Assembly: GCF_013416555.1 (NCBI RefSeq)
Contig: NZ_JACCFG010000006.1
Coordinates: forward strand, 62,001-126,000
Direction: 5' to 3'
DNA from: Sphingomonas sp. R-74633
Lineage (GTDB): Bacteria > Pseudomonadota > Alphaproteobacteria > Sphingomonadales > Sphingomonadaceae
DNA length: 64,000 nt
The position numbers were made by a program, and so were the translations under genes. The stretch's first letter is position 1. The number at the start of each line of letters is the position of its first letter. Positions 9,228 through 17,059 of the stretch are shown here, piece by piece. The notes below the pieces were generated by a model. That model saw only the letters and a list, made by a program, of their open reading frames with translations, ran no database searches and had not been told where the DNA came from.

Positions 9228-10184
9228 ATGCGGCTCCTCAAGATCATCCCGGACAACACGAACATCGGGTTCGTTCGCGTCCGCCACATCGCCTTCGCGG
9301 TCACGATGCTGCTCACCATCGCGGCCGTCGCGCTGGTCGGCGTCCGCGGGCTCAACATGGGCGTCGACTTTGTCGGCGGCGTCTCCATCGAGGAGAAGTT
9401 CCCGAGCCCGCCCCAGGCGCATCTCGATACGATCCGCGAGACGGTCCACCAGCTCGGCTTCGGCGAGCCGGCGCTCCAGCAGCTCGGCGGCCAGAACAGC
9501 GTGACGATCCGCCTGCCGGTGCCCAAGTCGGCCGCACCGGACGCGGTCAACGCGATGGTGGAATCGGTGAAGACAGCGCTGAAGGCGAAGTTCAACGCGG
9601 ATTTCACCACCTATTCCACCGTGTCGGGCAAGGTCTCGGGCGAGCTGGTGAACAAGGGCGTGCTGGCGGTGGTCCTCGCGATCATCGGCATCGCGATCTT
9701 CTCGTGGTTCCGCTACGAATGGCAGTTTGGCGTCTCGACCGCGGTCGCGATCATCCACGACGTGCTCATGGCGATCGGCTTCTTCGCGCTCACCCAGATG
9801 GTGTTCGACCTGAACATCGTCGCCGCGGTGCTGACGATCATCGGCTATTCGATCAACGACAAGATGGTGATCGACGACCGTATCCGCGAGAATATGCGCA
9901 AGTACCGCAAGATGGGGATGAGCGAGCTTATCGACCTGTCGGTCAACGAGACGCTGCCGCGTACCGTGATGACCTCGCTGACGATCATGCTCGCGCTCGC
10001 CGCGCTGCTGATCTTCGGCGGCCCGGTGCTGCGCGGTTTCACGGCGGCGATGATGCTCGGCATCGTCGTCGGCACCTATTCGTCGATCTACGTCTCGTCG
10101 TCGCTGCTGATCTCGCTCGGCCTCAAGCCCGGCCCGCGCGAGGAAAAGCCCTCGGCGGCGACCGGCGCCGAGCGCATCGGCTGA
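9228..10184 (+). CDS. secF: Protein translocase subunit SecF
   Basis: 318 residues with the SecF landmarks GLNMGVDFVGGVSIEEKF after the first membrane helix, VLTIIGYSINDKMVIDDRIREN in the transport core and SLTIMLALAALLIFGG near the end. It partners SecD. It starts 15 bp after secD and is followed after 4 bp by the Mth938-like gene, so all four genes appear to form one transcript. Confidence 0.97.
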   Translation: MRLLKIIPDNTNIGFVRVRHIAFAVTMLLTIAAVALVGVRGLNMGVDFVGGVSIEEKFPSPPQAHLDTIRETVHQLGFGEPALQQLGGQNSVTIRLPVPKSAAPDAVNAMVESVKTALKAKFNADFTTYSTVSGKVSGELVNKGVLAVVLAIIGIAIFSWFRYEWQFGVSTAVAIIHDVLMAIGFFALTQMVFDLNIVAAVLTIIGYSINDKMVIDDRIRENMRKYRKMGMSELIDLSVNETLPRTVMTSLTIMLALAALLIFGGPVLRGFTAAMMLGIVVGTYSSIYVSSSLLISLGLKPGPREEKPSAATGAERIG

Positions 10185-10188
10185 GCTG

Positions 10189-10560
10189 ATGGAAGTGAAG
10201 CGCGCCAGCGCGGAGGGGCCGGTGATTGCCGGCTTCTCCGGGCGCGGCTTCCGGGTCGACGAAGGCGTGTATGAGGGGCTGTTGATCACCCCCGAGCGTG
10301 CCGATGGCTGGACGCCGCCGCCGATCGCGGAGCTGACCGAGGCCGATCTCGCGCCGCTGCTGGCGCTCGACCCCAAGCCTGAGTTCCTGCTGCTCGGCAC
10401 CGGCGCGACCCTGGTGCGCCCCTCGGCTGCGCTGAGCCGCGCGCTGGGTGCCAGAGGCATTGGCATCGAGGCGATGGACAGCCGCGCTGCGGCCCGCGCC
10501 TGGGGCGTGCTGCGCGCCGAACTGCGCTGGATTGCGGGCGCGCTGTACCCGCTCGACTAA
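10189..10560 (+). CDS. Mth938-like (DUF498) domain protein
   Basis: 123 residues, whole-length match to the Mth938/NDUFAF3-like fold: VIAGFSGRGFRVDEGVYEGLLITP, then FLLLGTGATLVRPSAALSRAL and IGIEAMDSRAAARAWGVLRAE. Members are conserved in alphaproteobacteria next to secF, and the eukaryotic relative is a complex I assembly factor. The biochemical role is not established. It begins 4 bp after secF. Confidence 0.85.
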   Translation: MEVKRASAEGPVIAGFSGRGFRVDEGVYEGLLITPERADGWTPPPIAELTEADLAPLLALDPKPEFLLLGTGATLVRPSAALSRALGARGIGIEAMDSRAAARAWGVLRAELRWIAGALYPLD

Positions 10561-10617
10561 GCGGCTTTCCGACAGTCGAATATTGGGTATGCTCCCGGCA
10601 AAAGGGAGGATGCTCGC

Positions 10618-11739
10618 ATGATGATTCTCGCGCTTGCTCTGGCGATGGCCGCGCAGTCCGACACGCCGGATTATCGCAACGACGCCAATTGGCTGTGCCG
10701 GCCCGGCCGCCAGGATGCGTGCACCATGGACTTGTCGACCACCGTGGTCGCGGCCAGCGGCAAACGCAGCGCCGAGCCGTTCAAGGCGGCGAGCGACCCC
10801 AAGTTCGACTGTTTCTACGTCTATCCGACCATCTCGCTCGACACGACGCCGAATAGCGACATGATCCCCGGCGACGAGGAGAAGCGCGTCGCCCAGTTCC
10901 AGGCCGCGCGCTTCGCGAAGAATTGCCGGGTGTTCGCGCCGGTCTATCGCCAGGTGACGCTTACTGCGCTGCGCAGCGTGATCGGCGGCGGCACGCCCAA
11001 GATCGACCGCGACATGGCATTCGCGGACGTGAAGGCGGCGTGGGACGACTACATGGCCCATGACAATAAGGGCCGCGGCGTCGTGCTGATCGGGCACAGC
11101 CAGGGCTCGCTGATCCTGACGCGCCTCGTCGCGACCGCGATCGACGGCAAGCCGGCGCAGAAGCAGCTGGTCTCGGCGATGCTGATCGGCAGTACGATCC
11201 CGGTGCCGATCGGCAAGGACGTGGGCGGGGTGTTCCCGACAATCCCGCTATGCCGCAGCGCCGATCAGGCGGGCTGCGTTATCACCTATGCCAGCTTCCG
11301 CGCCGATTCCCCGCCGCCGGCCAATACGCGCTTCGCCAAGGGCGATCGGCCGGGCGTCGAGGCGGGGTGCACCAACCCGGCGGCGCTGGGCGGCGGCAAG
11401 GCCGTGATGCACGCCTATCTGAACGCGGGCGGCAACATGCTCGTCCCGGGGCCGGCCGATGCCTGGAGCAAGGACGGCGCGGCGGTGACGACGCCGTTCG
11501 TCAGCGTGCCGGGGCTGATCTCCGCGGAATGCGTCAACAAGGACGGGTTCAACTATCTCGCGGTGAGCGTGAACGCCGACCCCGCCGATCCGCGCACCGA
11601 TACGATCGCGGGCGATGTGAAGGTGGGCACTGCCATCCTGAAGGACTGGGGCCTGCACCTGATCGACATGAACCTGGCGCAGGGCGACCTGGTCGACCTG
11701 ACTGCGCGGCAATATCGGGCCTGGGCGAAGACGCGCTAG
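10618..11739 (+). CDS. Exported DUF3089 alpha/beta-hydrolase-like protein
   Basis: 373 residues with a short hydrophobic N-terminus (MMILALALAMAAQ), so probably periplasmic. GVVLIGHSQGSLILTRLV is a nucleophile elbow (G-H-S-Q-G) typical of lipase-like alpha/beta hydrolases. FDCFYVYPTISLDTTPNSDM is the N-terminal signature of DUF3089. The natural substrate is unknown. GGGAGG lies eight bases before the start. It ends one base from the stop of the convergent channel gene. Confidence 0.8.
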   Translation: MMILALALAMAAQSDTPDYRNDANWLCRPGRQDACTMDLSTTVVAASGKRSAEPFKAASDPKFDCFYVYPTISLDTTPNSDMIPGDEEKRVAQFQAARFAKNCRVFAPVYRQVTLTALRSVIGGGTPKIDRDMAFADVKAAWDDYMAHDNKGRGVVLIGHSQGSLILTRLVATAIDGKPAQKQLVSAMLIGSTIPVPIGKDVGGVFPTIPLCRSADQAGCVITYASFRADSPPPANTRFAKGDRPGVEAGCTNPAALGGGKAVMHAYLNAGGNMLVPGPADAWSKDGAAVTTPFVSVPGLISAECVNKDGFNYLAVSVNADPADPRTDTIAGDVKVGTAILKDWGLHLIDMNLAQGDLVDLTARQYRAWAKTR

Positions 11740-11740
11740 A

Positions 11741-12370
11741 CTAGCGCGCCGGGGCGAGGCGGATCAGCAGCTGGCGCCAGAAGGGAATGGTGATCAGCGC
11801 GATCTGGCCGAGGAACGGGATAAACAGGCTGGTCACGAAGGCGGTGAGCGAACCGAGCAGCAGGGCGAGACCGCGCTGGCGGATCATCGTGCGGTGCTCG
11901 CCGGTCACTTGCTCGCCCACCACCGGCGGCGCGGTGAGGATGCGCTGGACCAGGATATTGCAGATCGCGATCACCACCATCCAGCCGCAGTAGAATGCGG
12001 CGGGCACGCGGTGGCCGTAATATTCCGACGAGAAGGCCGTGAAGAACGGCATCGCCGCGATGGCGCTGAGCAGCAGCAGATTGGGCGCGAACAGCGTTGG
12101 GCTCCAGTGGCGCGCACAATCGAACGCGCGGTGGTGCCCGGCCCAGATGGCGCCGATCACGAAGAACGAAACGAAGAAGCCGATGAAATTGGGGATCAGC
12201 GCATTCAGCGCCTCTAGGAATGCCGTGTCGGTGTAGGGCGCGGTGAGGTGCGGGACATGGATCTCGATCACCAGCAGGGTAATCGCGATCGCGAACACGG
12301 CGTCGGAGAAGAACGCCATGCGCTCCAGCCCGTGCGCCGGGCTATCGGCGTGCGTGTCCTTCGGCCTCAT
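11741..12370 (-). CDS. TMEM175-type potassium channel family protein (DUF1211)
   Basis: 209 residues with about six membrane segments. The opening RMAFFSDAVFAIAITLLVIEI contains the R-x-x-x-F-S-D motif that defines TMEM175-like channels, in which the first helix lines the pore. Bacterial members are small and assemble as tetramers conducting potassium. The physiological role here is not known. It is convergent with the DUF3089 gene and stands alone on its strand. Confidence 0.85.
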   Translation of the reverse strand: MRPKDTHADSPAHGLERMAFFSDAVFAIAITLLVIEIHVPHLTAPYTDTAFLEALNALIPNFIGFFVSFFVIGAIWAGHHRAFDCARHWSPTLFAPNLLLLSAIAAMPFFTAFSSEYYGHRVPAAFYCGWMVVIAICNILVQRILTAPPVVGEQVTGEHRTMIRQRGLALLLGSLTAFVTSLFIPFLGQIALITIPFWRQLLIRLAPAR

Positions 12371-12415
12371 TCAACTGCCCCCCCAAATCGATTCGGCGCC
12401 GCGCCTAGCAGAGGA

Positions 12416-13018
12416 TCAGCGCGTCGTCGCGGGCGGTGTGGCCTTGGTGCGGCGCGTGGTAGCGCGCGGCTTGGCGGCCGGCGCCTTGGCCGCGGCCGGC
12501 TTGCGCGGTTTGGGAGTGGGCTTTGGCGCGGCGGTTTCGCTGGTGCCCGGCTTGGCGGTTGCGGCAGCCTTGGCGGGCGCCTTTGCTGCAGGCTTCGCGG
12601 CGGCAGGCTTGGCGGGAGCCTTGGCCGCTGCCGGCTTCGCGGCGGGTTTTGTCGCGGTCTTGGCAGGCGCCTTGGCGGCGGGCTTCGCAGCCGGCTTCGC
12701 TTCGGTCTTGGCCGGGGCCTTGGCCGCTGGTTTCGCGGCTGCAGGCTTGCGCGCGCGCTTCACCACCGGTTTGGCGGCGGTCGCGGGCGTGGCAGACGGC
12801 GCGGGGGCCGCCTCCGCGGCCTTGTCGCTGGGCTTGAGCCGGGCTGCGAGCGCTACAAGACCCGCGGCCAGCAGGTCGTTCACCACCGGATGCTTGGCGA
12901 GCGCATCAAGCTGCTTGCGCAGCTCCTTGGGCAGCTTCATCCCGGCGATGCTCTTGGGAAGAAAGCCCTTCTTCTCGGTCTTCGCTTCGCCCGACTTCTT
13001 GTCTTTCTTGCCCGCCAT
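12416..13018 (-). CDS. Histone-H1-like Lys/Ala/Pro-rich protein
   Basis: 200 residues from the ATG at 13018 (GGAG eight bases upstream). Residues 1-65 look folded (FLPKSIAGMKLPKELRKQLDALAKHPVVNDLLAAGLVALAARL). The remaining 130 or so are low-complexity repeats of the A-K-P-A-A-K type (KPAAKAPAKTEAKPAAKPAA), ending with TTRRTKATPPATTR. Such tails resemble histone H1 and bacterial nucleoid proteins and would bind DNA or other polyanions, which is inference. A second protein with a similar tail is encoded at 17535-17927. Confidence 0.6.
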   Translation of the reverse strand: MAGKKDKKSGEAKTEKKGFLPKSIAGMKLPKELRKQLDALAKHPVVNDLLAAGLVALAARLKPSDKAAEAAPAPSATPATAAKPVVKRARKPAAAKPAAKAPAKTEAKPAAKPAAKAPAKTATKPAAKPAAAKAPAKPAAAKPAAKAPAKAAATAKPGTSETAAPKPTPKPRKPAAAKAPAAKPRATTRRTKATPPATTR

Positions 13019-13095
13019 CACCTGGTCTCCGCCCATAGTAACTGCACTGTCACGAATGTCAGGGAGCAAGGCGGGCTAGTCAACGCGGAAATGGA

Positions 13096-13245
13096 TCATT
13101 CATCCTCTTCGTCCGAATCGAGTTCGAACTCGAATTCGATTTCCAGGTCGCCGGGGCCGATCGGCGGCTCTTCCTGCGGCAGGATGTAATAGACCAGAGG
13201 CGGCGCATCGGCGCGCGGCTCGGGCAGATTGCTAAAGGGATCCAT
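13096..13245 (-). CDS. Small acidic protein, 49 residues
   Basis: A short gene with GGAG seven bases upstream of ATG at 13245. The product starts MDPFSNLPEPRADAPP, continues LVYYILPQEEPPIGPG and ends in an alternating acidic/hydrophobic tail EIEFEFELDSDEEDE. There is no signal peptide or membrane helix. It sits 55 bp after the glycosyltransferase gene and 77 bp before the Lys-rich H1-like gene, all on one strand, so a shared transcript is possible. No family is recognised. The ribosome binding site and biased composition argue for a real gene. Confidence 0.55.
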   Translation of the reverse strand: MDPFSNLPEPRADAPPLVYYILPQEEPPIGPGDLEIEFEFELDSDEEDE

Positions 13246-13300
13246 CGCTTCACTCCGTCACGCCCCCGACACGAACGGCGGGGAGGAGGCGGCGGTTCCC

Positions 13301-14479
13301 TCAGAGGGCCTGGCGGCGATCGACCAGGCGCTGGAGGAAGCCGCGATAGCGCGCGCTATTGGCCGCCCAGGTGAAAGGGGCGGCGATGGCGCGGGTGTCG
13401 GCCGGAACGGGGGGATTGGCGATCAGCCCGGCCAGCGCCTCGGCGAATGCGGCAGGGGTGCGTGCGACGATGCGGCCCGCAGCGGGCGCAGTCACAACCT
13501 GGCGGGCGCCGCCGACATCGGGGATCACCACCGGCGTGCCGCTGGCGATCGACTCGAGCCAGGCGTTGGCCAGCCCCTCGCGTTCCGAGGCAAGCGCCAT
13601 CGCATCGGCTGCGGCAAGCGCGGCGGCGACGCGGTCGGGCGGGACCGAGCCTAGCAGCTTGACCCGGTCGCCAAGTCCCAGGCGCTCGATCTGCGCTTCG
13701 AGGCGCTTGCGGTCTGCGCCTTCGCCGGCGATCCACAGCGTGACGCCAGGCAGGGTGCTGACCGCGTCGATGATGATGTCATGCCCCTTCAAGGGGATCA
13801 GCGCGCCGACCGAGAGGACCAGCGGGCCCGTGATGCCGAACTCCGCCTTGGCGGCAGCGCGGTCGCGCGGTGCGAAGCGGGTGAGGTCGACGCCGGTGGT
13901 GATCGTCTCGATCTTCTCGCCGGGCATGCCCATCGCGATCATGTCGTCGCGCAATGCCTCGCTCACTGCCAGCACGCCGTCCGCAGTCTGGCCGGCGGCG
14001 ATCACCTGGCTGGCGGTGGGCTCGCGCCGGCCCCAGTCATGGACGTCGGAGCCTCGCGCCTTGATCGAGATGGGCACGCCAAGACGCTTGCCCAGCAGCA
14101 CCGCGGCGGGGCCATCGGGGAAGAAGAACTCGGCGGAGATCACGTCGAAGGGGAAGTCCTTGCGGATCTCCTTGAGCAGCGGCGCGGCGGCGGCGGCGAT
14201 GGCCTGGGCATGGAAGCGGCCGCCGGTGCCGGGCAGGTTGAGGAAGCGTGGGCGGTGGACGGTCAGGCCCTTCCACTCTTCGCGCGACGGCAGCGCGGTG
14301 AGGGGCGCATAGCGGGGGTGCAGCGACAGCGGGAAGGGTGGCAGGCCGCGCGGAGCGACGACGCGCACCTCCACATCGTCGCGCTCGGCCAGCGACAGCG
14401 TCTGGCGCTCGACGAAGATGCCGAAATTGGGGCGCGAGGCGTCGGGGAACAGCGTCGACAGGATGAGCACGCGGAGCAT
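13301..14479 (-). CDS. Glycosyltransferase family 4 protein
   Basis: 392 residues with a GT-B fold. The N-terminal half has VLILSTLFPDASRPNFGIFVERQ; the C-terminal donor domain has GPLVLSVGALIPLKGHDIIIDAV, LWIAGEGADRKRLE, and the E-x7-E type motif in ASEREGLANAWLESIASGTPVV. It would transfer a sugar from an activated donor in cell-envelope or exopolysaccharide synthesis. No other polysaccharide genes are nearby, so the acceptor cannot be inferred. Confidence 0.85.
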   Translation of the reverse strand: MLRVLILSTLFPDASRPNFGIFVERQTLSLAERDDVEVRVVAPRGLPPFPLSLHPRYAPLTALPSREEWKGLTVHRPRFLNLPGTGGRFHAQAIAAAAAPLLKEIRKDFPFDVISAEFFFPDGPAAVLLGKRLGVPISIKARGSDVHDWGRREPTASQVIAAGQTADGVLAVSEALRDDMIAMGMPGEKIETITTGVDLTRFAPRDRAAAKAEFGITGPLVLSVGALIPLKGHDIIIDAVSTLPGVTLWIAGEGADRKRLEAQIERLGLGDRVKLLGSVPPDRVAAALAAADAMALASEREGLANAWLESIASGTPVVIPDVGGARQVVTAPAAGRIVARTPAAFAEALAGLIANPPVPADTRAIAAPFTWAANSARYRGFLQRLVDRRQAL

Positions 14480-14530
14480 TAAGCGGGCTTATAGCGCCGA
14501 AGGGTTAAATCTCCGCGCGCGGACGCAAAG

Positions 14531-14563
14531 CGGCCCGCCCGGCGCGTTCTGCCGGGCGGGCCG
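14531..14563 (-). terminator. Rho-independent terminator of the glycine-zipper gene at 14579
   Basis: A perfect 13-bp stem (CGGCCCGCCCGGC / GCCGGGCGGGCCG) with a 7-base loop lies just after the stop of the minus-strand gene and is followed on that strand by CTTTG. The weak T-run lowers certainty but the stem is very strong. Confidence 0.75.
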
Positions 14564-14578
14564 CGATGGTCTCAGGGC

Positions 14579-14938
14579 TTAGCGGCAGCTCTTCTTGCCG
14601 CTGCGCTCGATCTCGCGACCGGCGACGGCACCGGCAGCGGCGCCGAGCAGCGTGCCGACCGTACGGTCACCGCGCGTGTCGATCGTGCGACCAACCAGCG
14701 CGCCGGCAACGCCGCCGACGACTAGGCCGGTGGTGCCATCGGGCTTGCGGCAATAGCTGCGGCCGTCACGCCCGCGCCACTCGCGATAGGCATAGCGCTT
14801 GCGGTAGCGCTGCTGCGCCGGGCTCTCGACGCCAACGCCGGCCTTGGCGATGGGGGCAGCGTTCACGGCGACCGGAACCACGCTCGCGGCGGGCACCGCG
14901 ACGGCCAGGGCGCCAAGCGCCAGAATAAACTTACGCAT
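14579..14938 (-). CDS. Exported glycine-zipper 2TM domain protein (paralogue 1 of 3)
   Basis: 119 residues with a signal peptide (MRKFILALGALAVAVPAASV...NAAP). A basic central part leads into WRGRDGRSYCRKPDGTTGL and then glycine-zipper helices (VVGGVAGALVGRTID, TLLGAAAGAVAGREIE). Glycine-zipper 2TM proteins are small envelope proteins related to the SlyB/Rick17kDa group; their role in sphingomonads is not established. Two further copies with the same core are at 17060-17467 and 44747-45133. It has its own terminator. Confidence 0.8.
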   Translation of the reverse strand: MRKFILALGALAVAVPAASVVPVAVNAAPIAKAGVGVESPAQQRYRKRYAYREWRGRDGRSYCRKPDGTTGLVVGGVAGALVGRTIDTRGDRTVGTLLGAAAGAVAGREIERSGKKSCR

Positions 14939-15043
14939 CTCTCACTCCTCGATATTCTACAGGCGAACCGGGGACGTAACGTTCTTGATCTTGATCAGGT
15001 TGCATGAACGGGAAACTACGTTCCGTTCAGCGGAGGTAAGGCA

Positions 15044-15481
15044 GTGGACGAAGCGCAGGCGATCATCGCGCAGCTGGGGCTTGCTCCGCATCCCGAGGGC
15101 GGCTGGTACCGCGAGACCTGGCGCGCGGCGCCGGGTGGCGACGGGCGGGCATTGGGCACCGCGATCTACTTCCTGCTCGAGACGGGCCAGCGCTCGCACT
15201 GGCACCGGGTCGACGCTGACGAATGGTGGCTGTGGCATGCCGGCAGCCCAATCGAGGTGCACATCGCCGATGCGGCGGGCAGCGATCCGGCGATCATCCG
15301 GCTTGGCGGCGATGTGGTCGCCGGCTATGCGCCCCAGTGCCTGGTCCCGGCGAATCGCTGGCAGGCGACCGAAGCGCCGCACGGATGGGCGCTGGTGAGC
15401 TGCCTCGTCGTTCCGGGCTTCGATTTCGCCGGGTTCGAATTGGCACCTCCCAACTGGGCTCCACGCAATAATATTGCCTAG
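15044..15481 (+). CDS. Cupin family protein (DUF985)
   Basis: 145 residues starting at GTG 15044, six bases after GGAGGT. The DUF985 signature is clear: LGLAPHPEGGWYRETWR, AIYFLLETGQRSHWHRVDADEWWLWHAG, and the ending VSCLVVPGFDFAGFELA. The fold is a double-stranded beta-helix with a metal-site-like H-x-H; related eukaryotic and bacterial members are poorly characterised. It stands alone between a divergent gene and the long repeat-bearing region. Confidence 0.85.
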   Translation: MDEAQAIIAQLGLAPHPEGGWYRETWRAAPGGDGRALGTAIYFLLETGQRSHWHRVDADEWWLWHAGSPIEVHIADAAGSDPAIIRLGGDVVAGYAPQCLVPANRWQATEAPHGWALVSCLVVPGFDFAGFELAPPNWAPRNNIA

Positions 15482-15765
15482 TTCTCCACGTTATCCACAG
15501 TCTTCACAGGTTTGCAGACGCATTTCGCCCTTTGCACGACTCGGGTTCGATGACACCTTCATAACTGTAAGCGGAACGGTCCAACGGCGGGAAACCAAAG
15601 GAAGATCAGAGGCTTACACGGACCGGAAACGACGCAGGTGCCTTCGGGAAACCGCAGTCGGAGAAGGTTCGGGGATGCGAAGCCCCGGAAGTTGCGAAAT
15701 GGAAGTGCCGCCCACGCGCTGCTGACGTTTCGAGGGACACCAGGGCACGGCTCGACCGGATGCGG

Positions 15766-15945
15766 AGCGCGGCACGCAAGTGTGGCGCGAAGCGAGAGTG
15801 GAGCGCGGCGCGCAAGCGACGTGCGAAACTGAAGTGGAAGGCGGCGTGCAAACGTGGCCTGAAGCGGAAGCCGACGGTAGCGCGCAAGCGTTGCTCGAAG
15901 CTCGGACCGAAGGGGGTGCGCAAGCGCCGCCGGACGTGGAAGGAA
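15766..15945 (+). repeat. Five diverged 36-bp tandem repeats
   Basis: Units start at 15766, 15802, 15838, 15874 and 15910. The first two share AGCGCGGC(A/G)CGCAAG and end in ...AGTGG; later units keep the central GCGCAAGCG-like word and a GAAG. As 36 is a multiple of three, any frame gives a 12-residue repeat. The units abut with no spacers. Confidence 0.7.
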
Positions 15946-16309
15946 GAGACGGAAAGGGGACGGAACCCTGGTTCGCGGAAACGGTGCGCAAGCGCTCGGG
16001 ACCTTGAACGAAGGAACGGCCCGCCGGAGAAACCGGATGGCTCGATGCGAAGCGCAAGCGGAGCGGAGAGTGTTGAAGGGATCGGACGGAGAAGATCGCG
16101 TCCAGCAAGGCTTCCGAGTTCCGGCCCCCGGCCGGGAGGACGAAGCGGGCCGCCGAGGCTGGTAACCGCAGCTCTCCTTCGGGATGAGCGGACAACGGCC
16201 AGCCTCGACGACCGACCCAAGGTTCGCATGCCCTTGCCGGCGCGGGCCGAGGAGCCGCCGAAACCATGCCGATGATCCGTCCGGGTCCACGGCAGCAGTC
16301 CGGCGACAC

Positions 16310-16340
16310 GGGGCCTGGCAGCAATGCCGGGCCCCTTTTG
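16310..16340 (+). terminator. Rho-independent terminator at the end of the unassigned repeat region
   Basis: The stem GGGGCCTGGC / GCCGGGCCCC (one T-G pair) with an AGCAAT loop is followed by TTTTG on the plus strand. It lies about 830 bp after the nearest upstream plus-strand gene, suggesting that the intervening region is itself transcribed. Confidence 0.6.
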
Positions 16341-16364
16341 CGTCTTGGGGTGGTTCGCGACCGG

Positions 16365-16466
16365 TTCCCCGGCGAAGGCCGGGGCCCCGTTGCAATGTCG
16401 TTCGAGAGGTGGCTGCGCATTTGCGGGTGCGCCGATACTGGGCCCCGGCCTTCGCCGGGGATCAGC
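16365..16466. repeat. REP/BIME-like inverted repeat, family A
   Basis: Two arms, TTCCCCGGCGAAGGCC plus GGGGCCC and its inverse ending GCCGGGGATCAGC, flank about 52 bp. The same element, including parts of the middle (GTTCGAGAGG, GCGCAT), recurs at 59783-59884, with variants at 42064 and 46457. Confidence 0.85.
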
Positions 16467-16553
16467 ATTGATGGTCTCGCATCGGAAACTAGCTCCGCCA
16501 TACCACTGGCAAAGCAGGCAAAATCCTACATTACAAGCCGAACCGGATCCGGT

Positions 16554-16979
16554 TCAGAGCAAGGTCGCGTCGAGCTTGCTTTCGGCCTTGAGCAGCTTGG
16601 AGACCGGGCAATTGGCATGGGCGCCGGCGGCCAGCGCCTCGAACTGCTCCTGGGCCAGGCCGGGCACGCTCGCCTTGAGCGTCAGGTCCGAGCGGGTGAT
16701 GCTGAAGCCGTCGCCATCCTGCTCGAGCTTCACCGCGGCGCTGGTTTCCAGGCTGCCGTCGCTGAAGCCGGCTCGGGCCAGGGCGAAACTCATCGCCATG
16801 GTGAAGCAGCCGGCATGGGCAGCGGCGATCAGCTCTTCGGGGTTGGTACCGGGTTCATCCCCAAAGCGCGTGTTGAAGCCGTAGAACTGGTCGGTCATCA
16901 CGCCCGACTGGGTGCTGATATGCCCTTTGCCTTCCTTGCCGAAGCCGTCGTAGCGGGCAGTTGCGGTACGCGTCGTCAT
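16554..16979 (-). CDS. osmC: OsmC family peroxiredoxin
   Basis: 141 residues with both OsmC active-site segments: NPEELIAAAHAGCFTMAMS holds the peroxidatic cysteine and HANCPVSKLL the resolving one. The N-terminal beta-strands (TATARYDGFGKEGKGHIST) also fit OsmC rather than Ohr. It should reduce organic and inorganic peroxides in the cytoplasm. It is a single-gene unit. Confidence 0.9.
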   Translation of the reverse strand: MTTRTATARYDGFGKEGKGHISTQSGVMTDQFYGFNTRFGDEPGTNPEELIAAAHAGCFTMAMSFALARAGFSDGSLETSAAVKLEQDGDGFSITRSDLTLKASVPGLAQEQFEALAAGAHANCPVSKLLKAESKLDATLL

Positions 16980-17059
16980 CGTCGAGTCTCCCTCATGGCC
17001 GGGCCCCTGATCTAGGCGACCGGAGGCCCGGCCGGAAGGTTACCCTTTAGGGTGAACGC

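Larger units (their letters stand above)
15482..16340 (+). other. Long unassigned region with DnaA-box-like site, 36-bp tandem repeats and a 3' terminator
   Basis: No protein family is recognisable on either strand, although several frames stay open. The plus strand is markedly purine-rich. In order it holds TTATCCACA (15491-15499), possible interleaved helices (15566-15625), a small CGGGG/CCCCG hairpin near 15670, a 36-bp tandem repeat array (15766-15945), more copies of a GCGCAAGCG word up to about 16060, and a rho-independent terminator (16310-16340). It could be a long non-coding RNA, a repeat-protein gene or degenerate sequence. The two plus-strand frames through the repeats encode a Lys/Arg-rich and a Glu/Ala/Gly-rich peptide. 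Confidence 0.4.

Noticed and set aside
7434..10466. 1010-codon minus-strand open frame opposite yajC-secD-secF
   Set aside because: It mirrors well-supported genes codon for codon and encodes His/Arg/Asp-rich sequence without domains, a usual artefact of high GC.
15491..15499. TTATCCACA as evidence for a chromosomal origin
   Set aside because: Only one exact DnaA-box word was found, with no cluster, AT-rich unwinding stretch or origin-linked genes (dnaA, hemE, parAB) nearby.
15766..15945. CRISPR array
   Set aside because: The repeats abut one another with no spacers, diverge in sequence, and no cas genes are present. No CRISPR array was seen anywhere in the window.
15559..16395. Long minus-strand open frames through the repeat region
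   Set aside because: The frames encode Arg/Leu/Pro-rich low-complexity sequence, lack ribosome sites, and stay open because the minus strand is pyrimidine-rich. The terminator points the other way.
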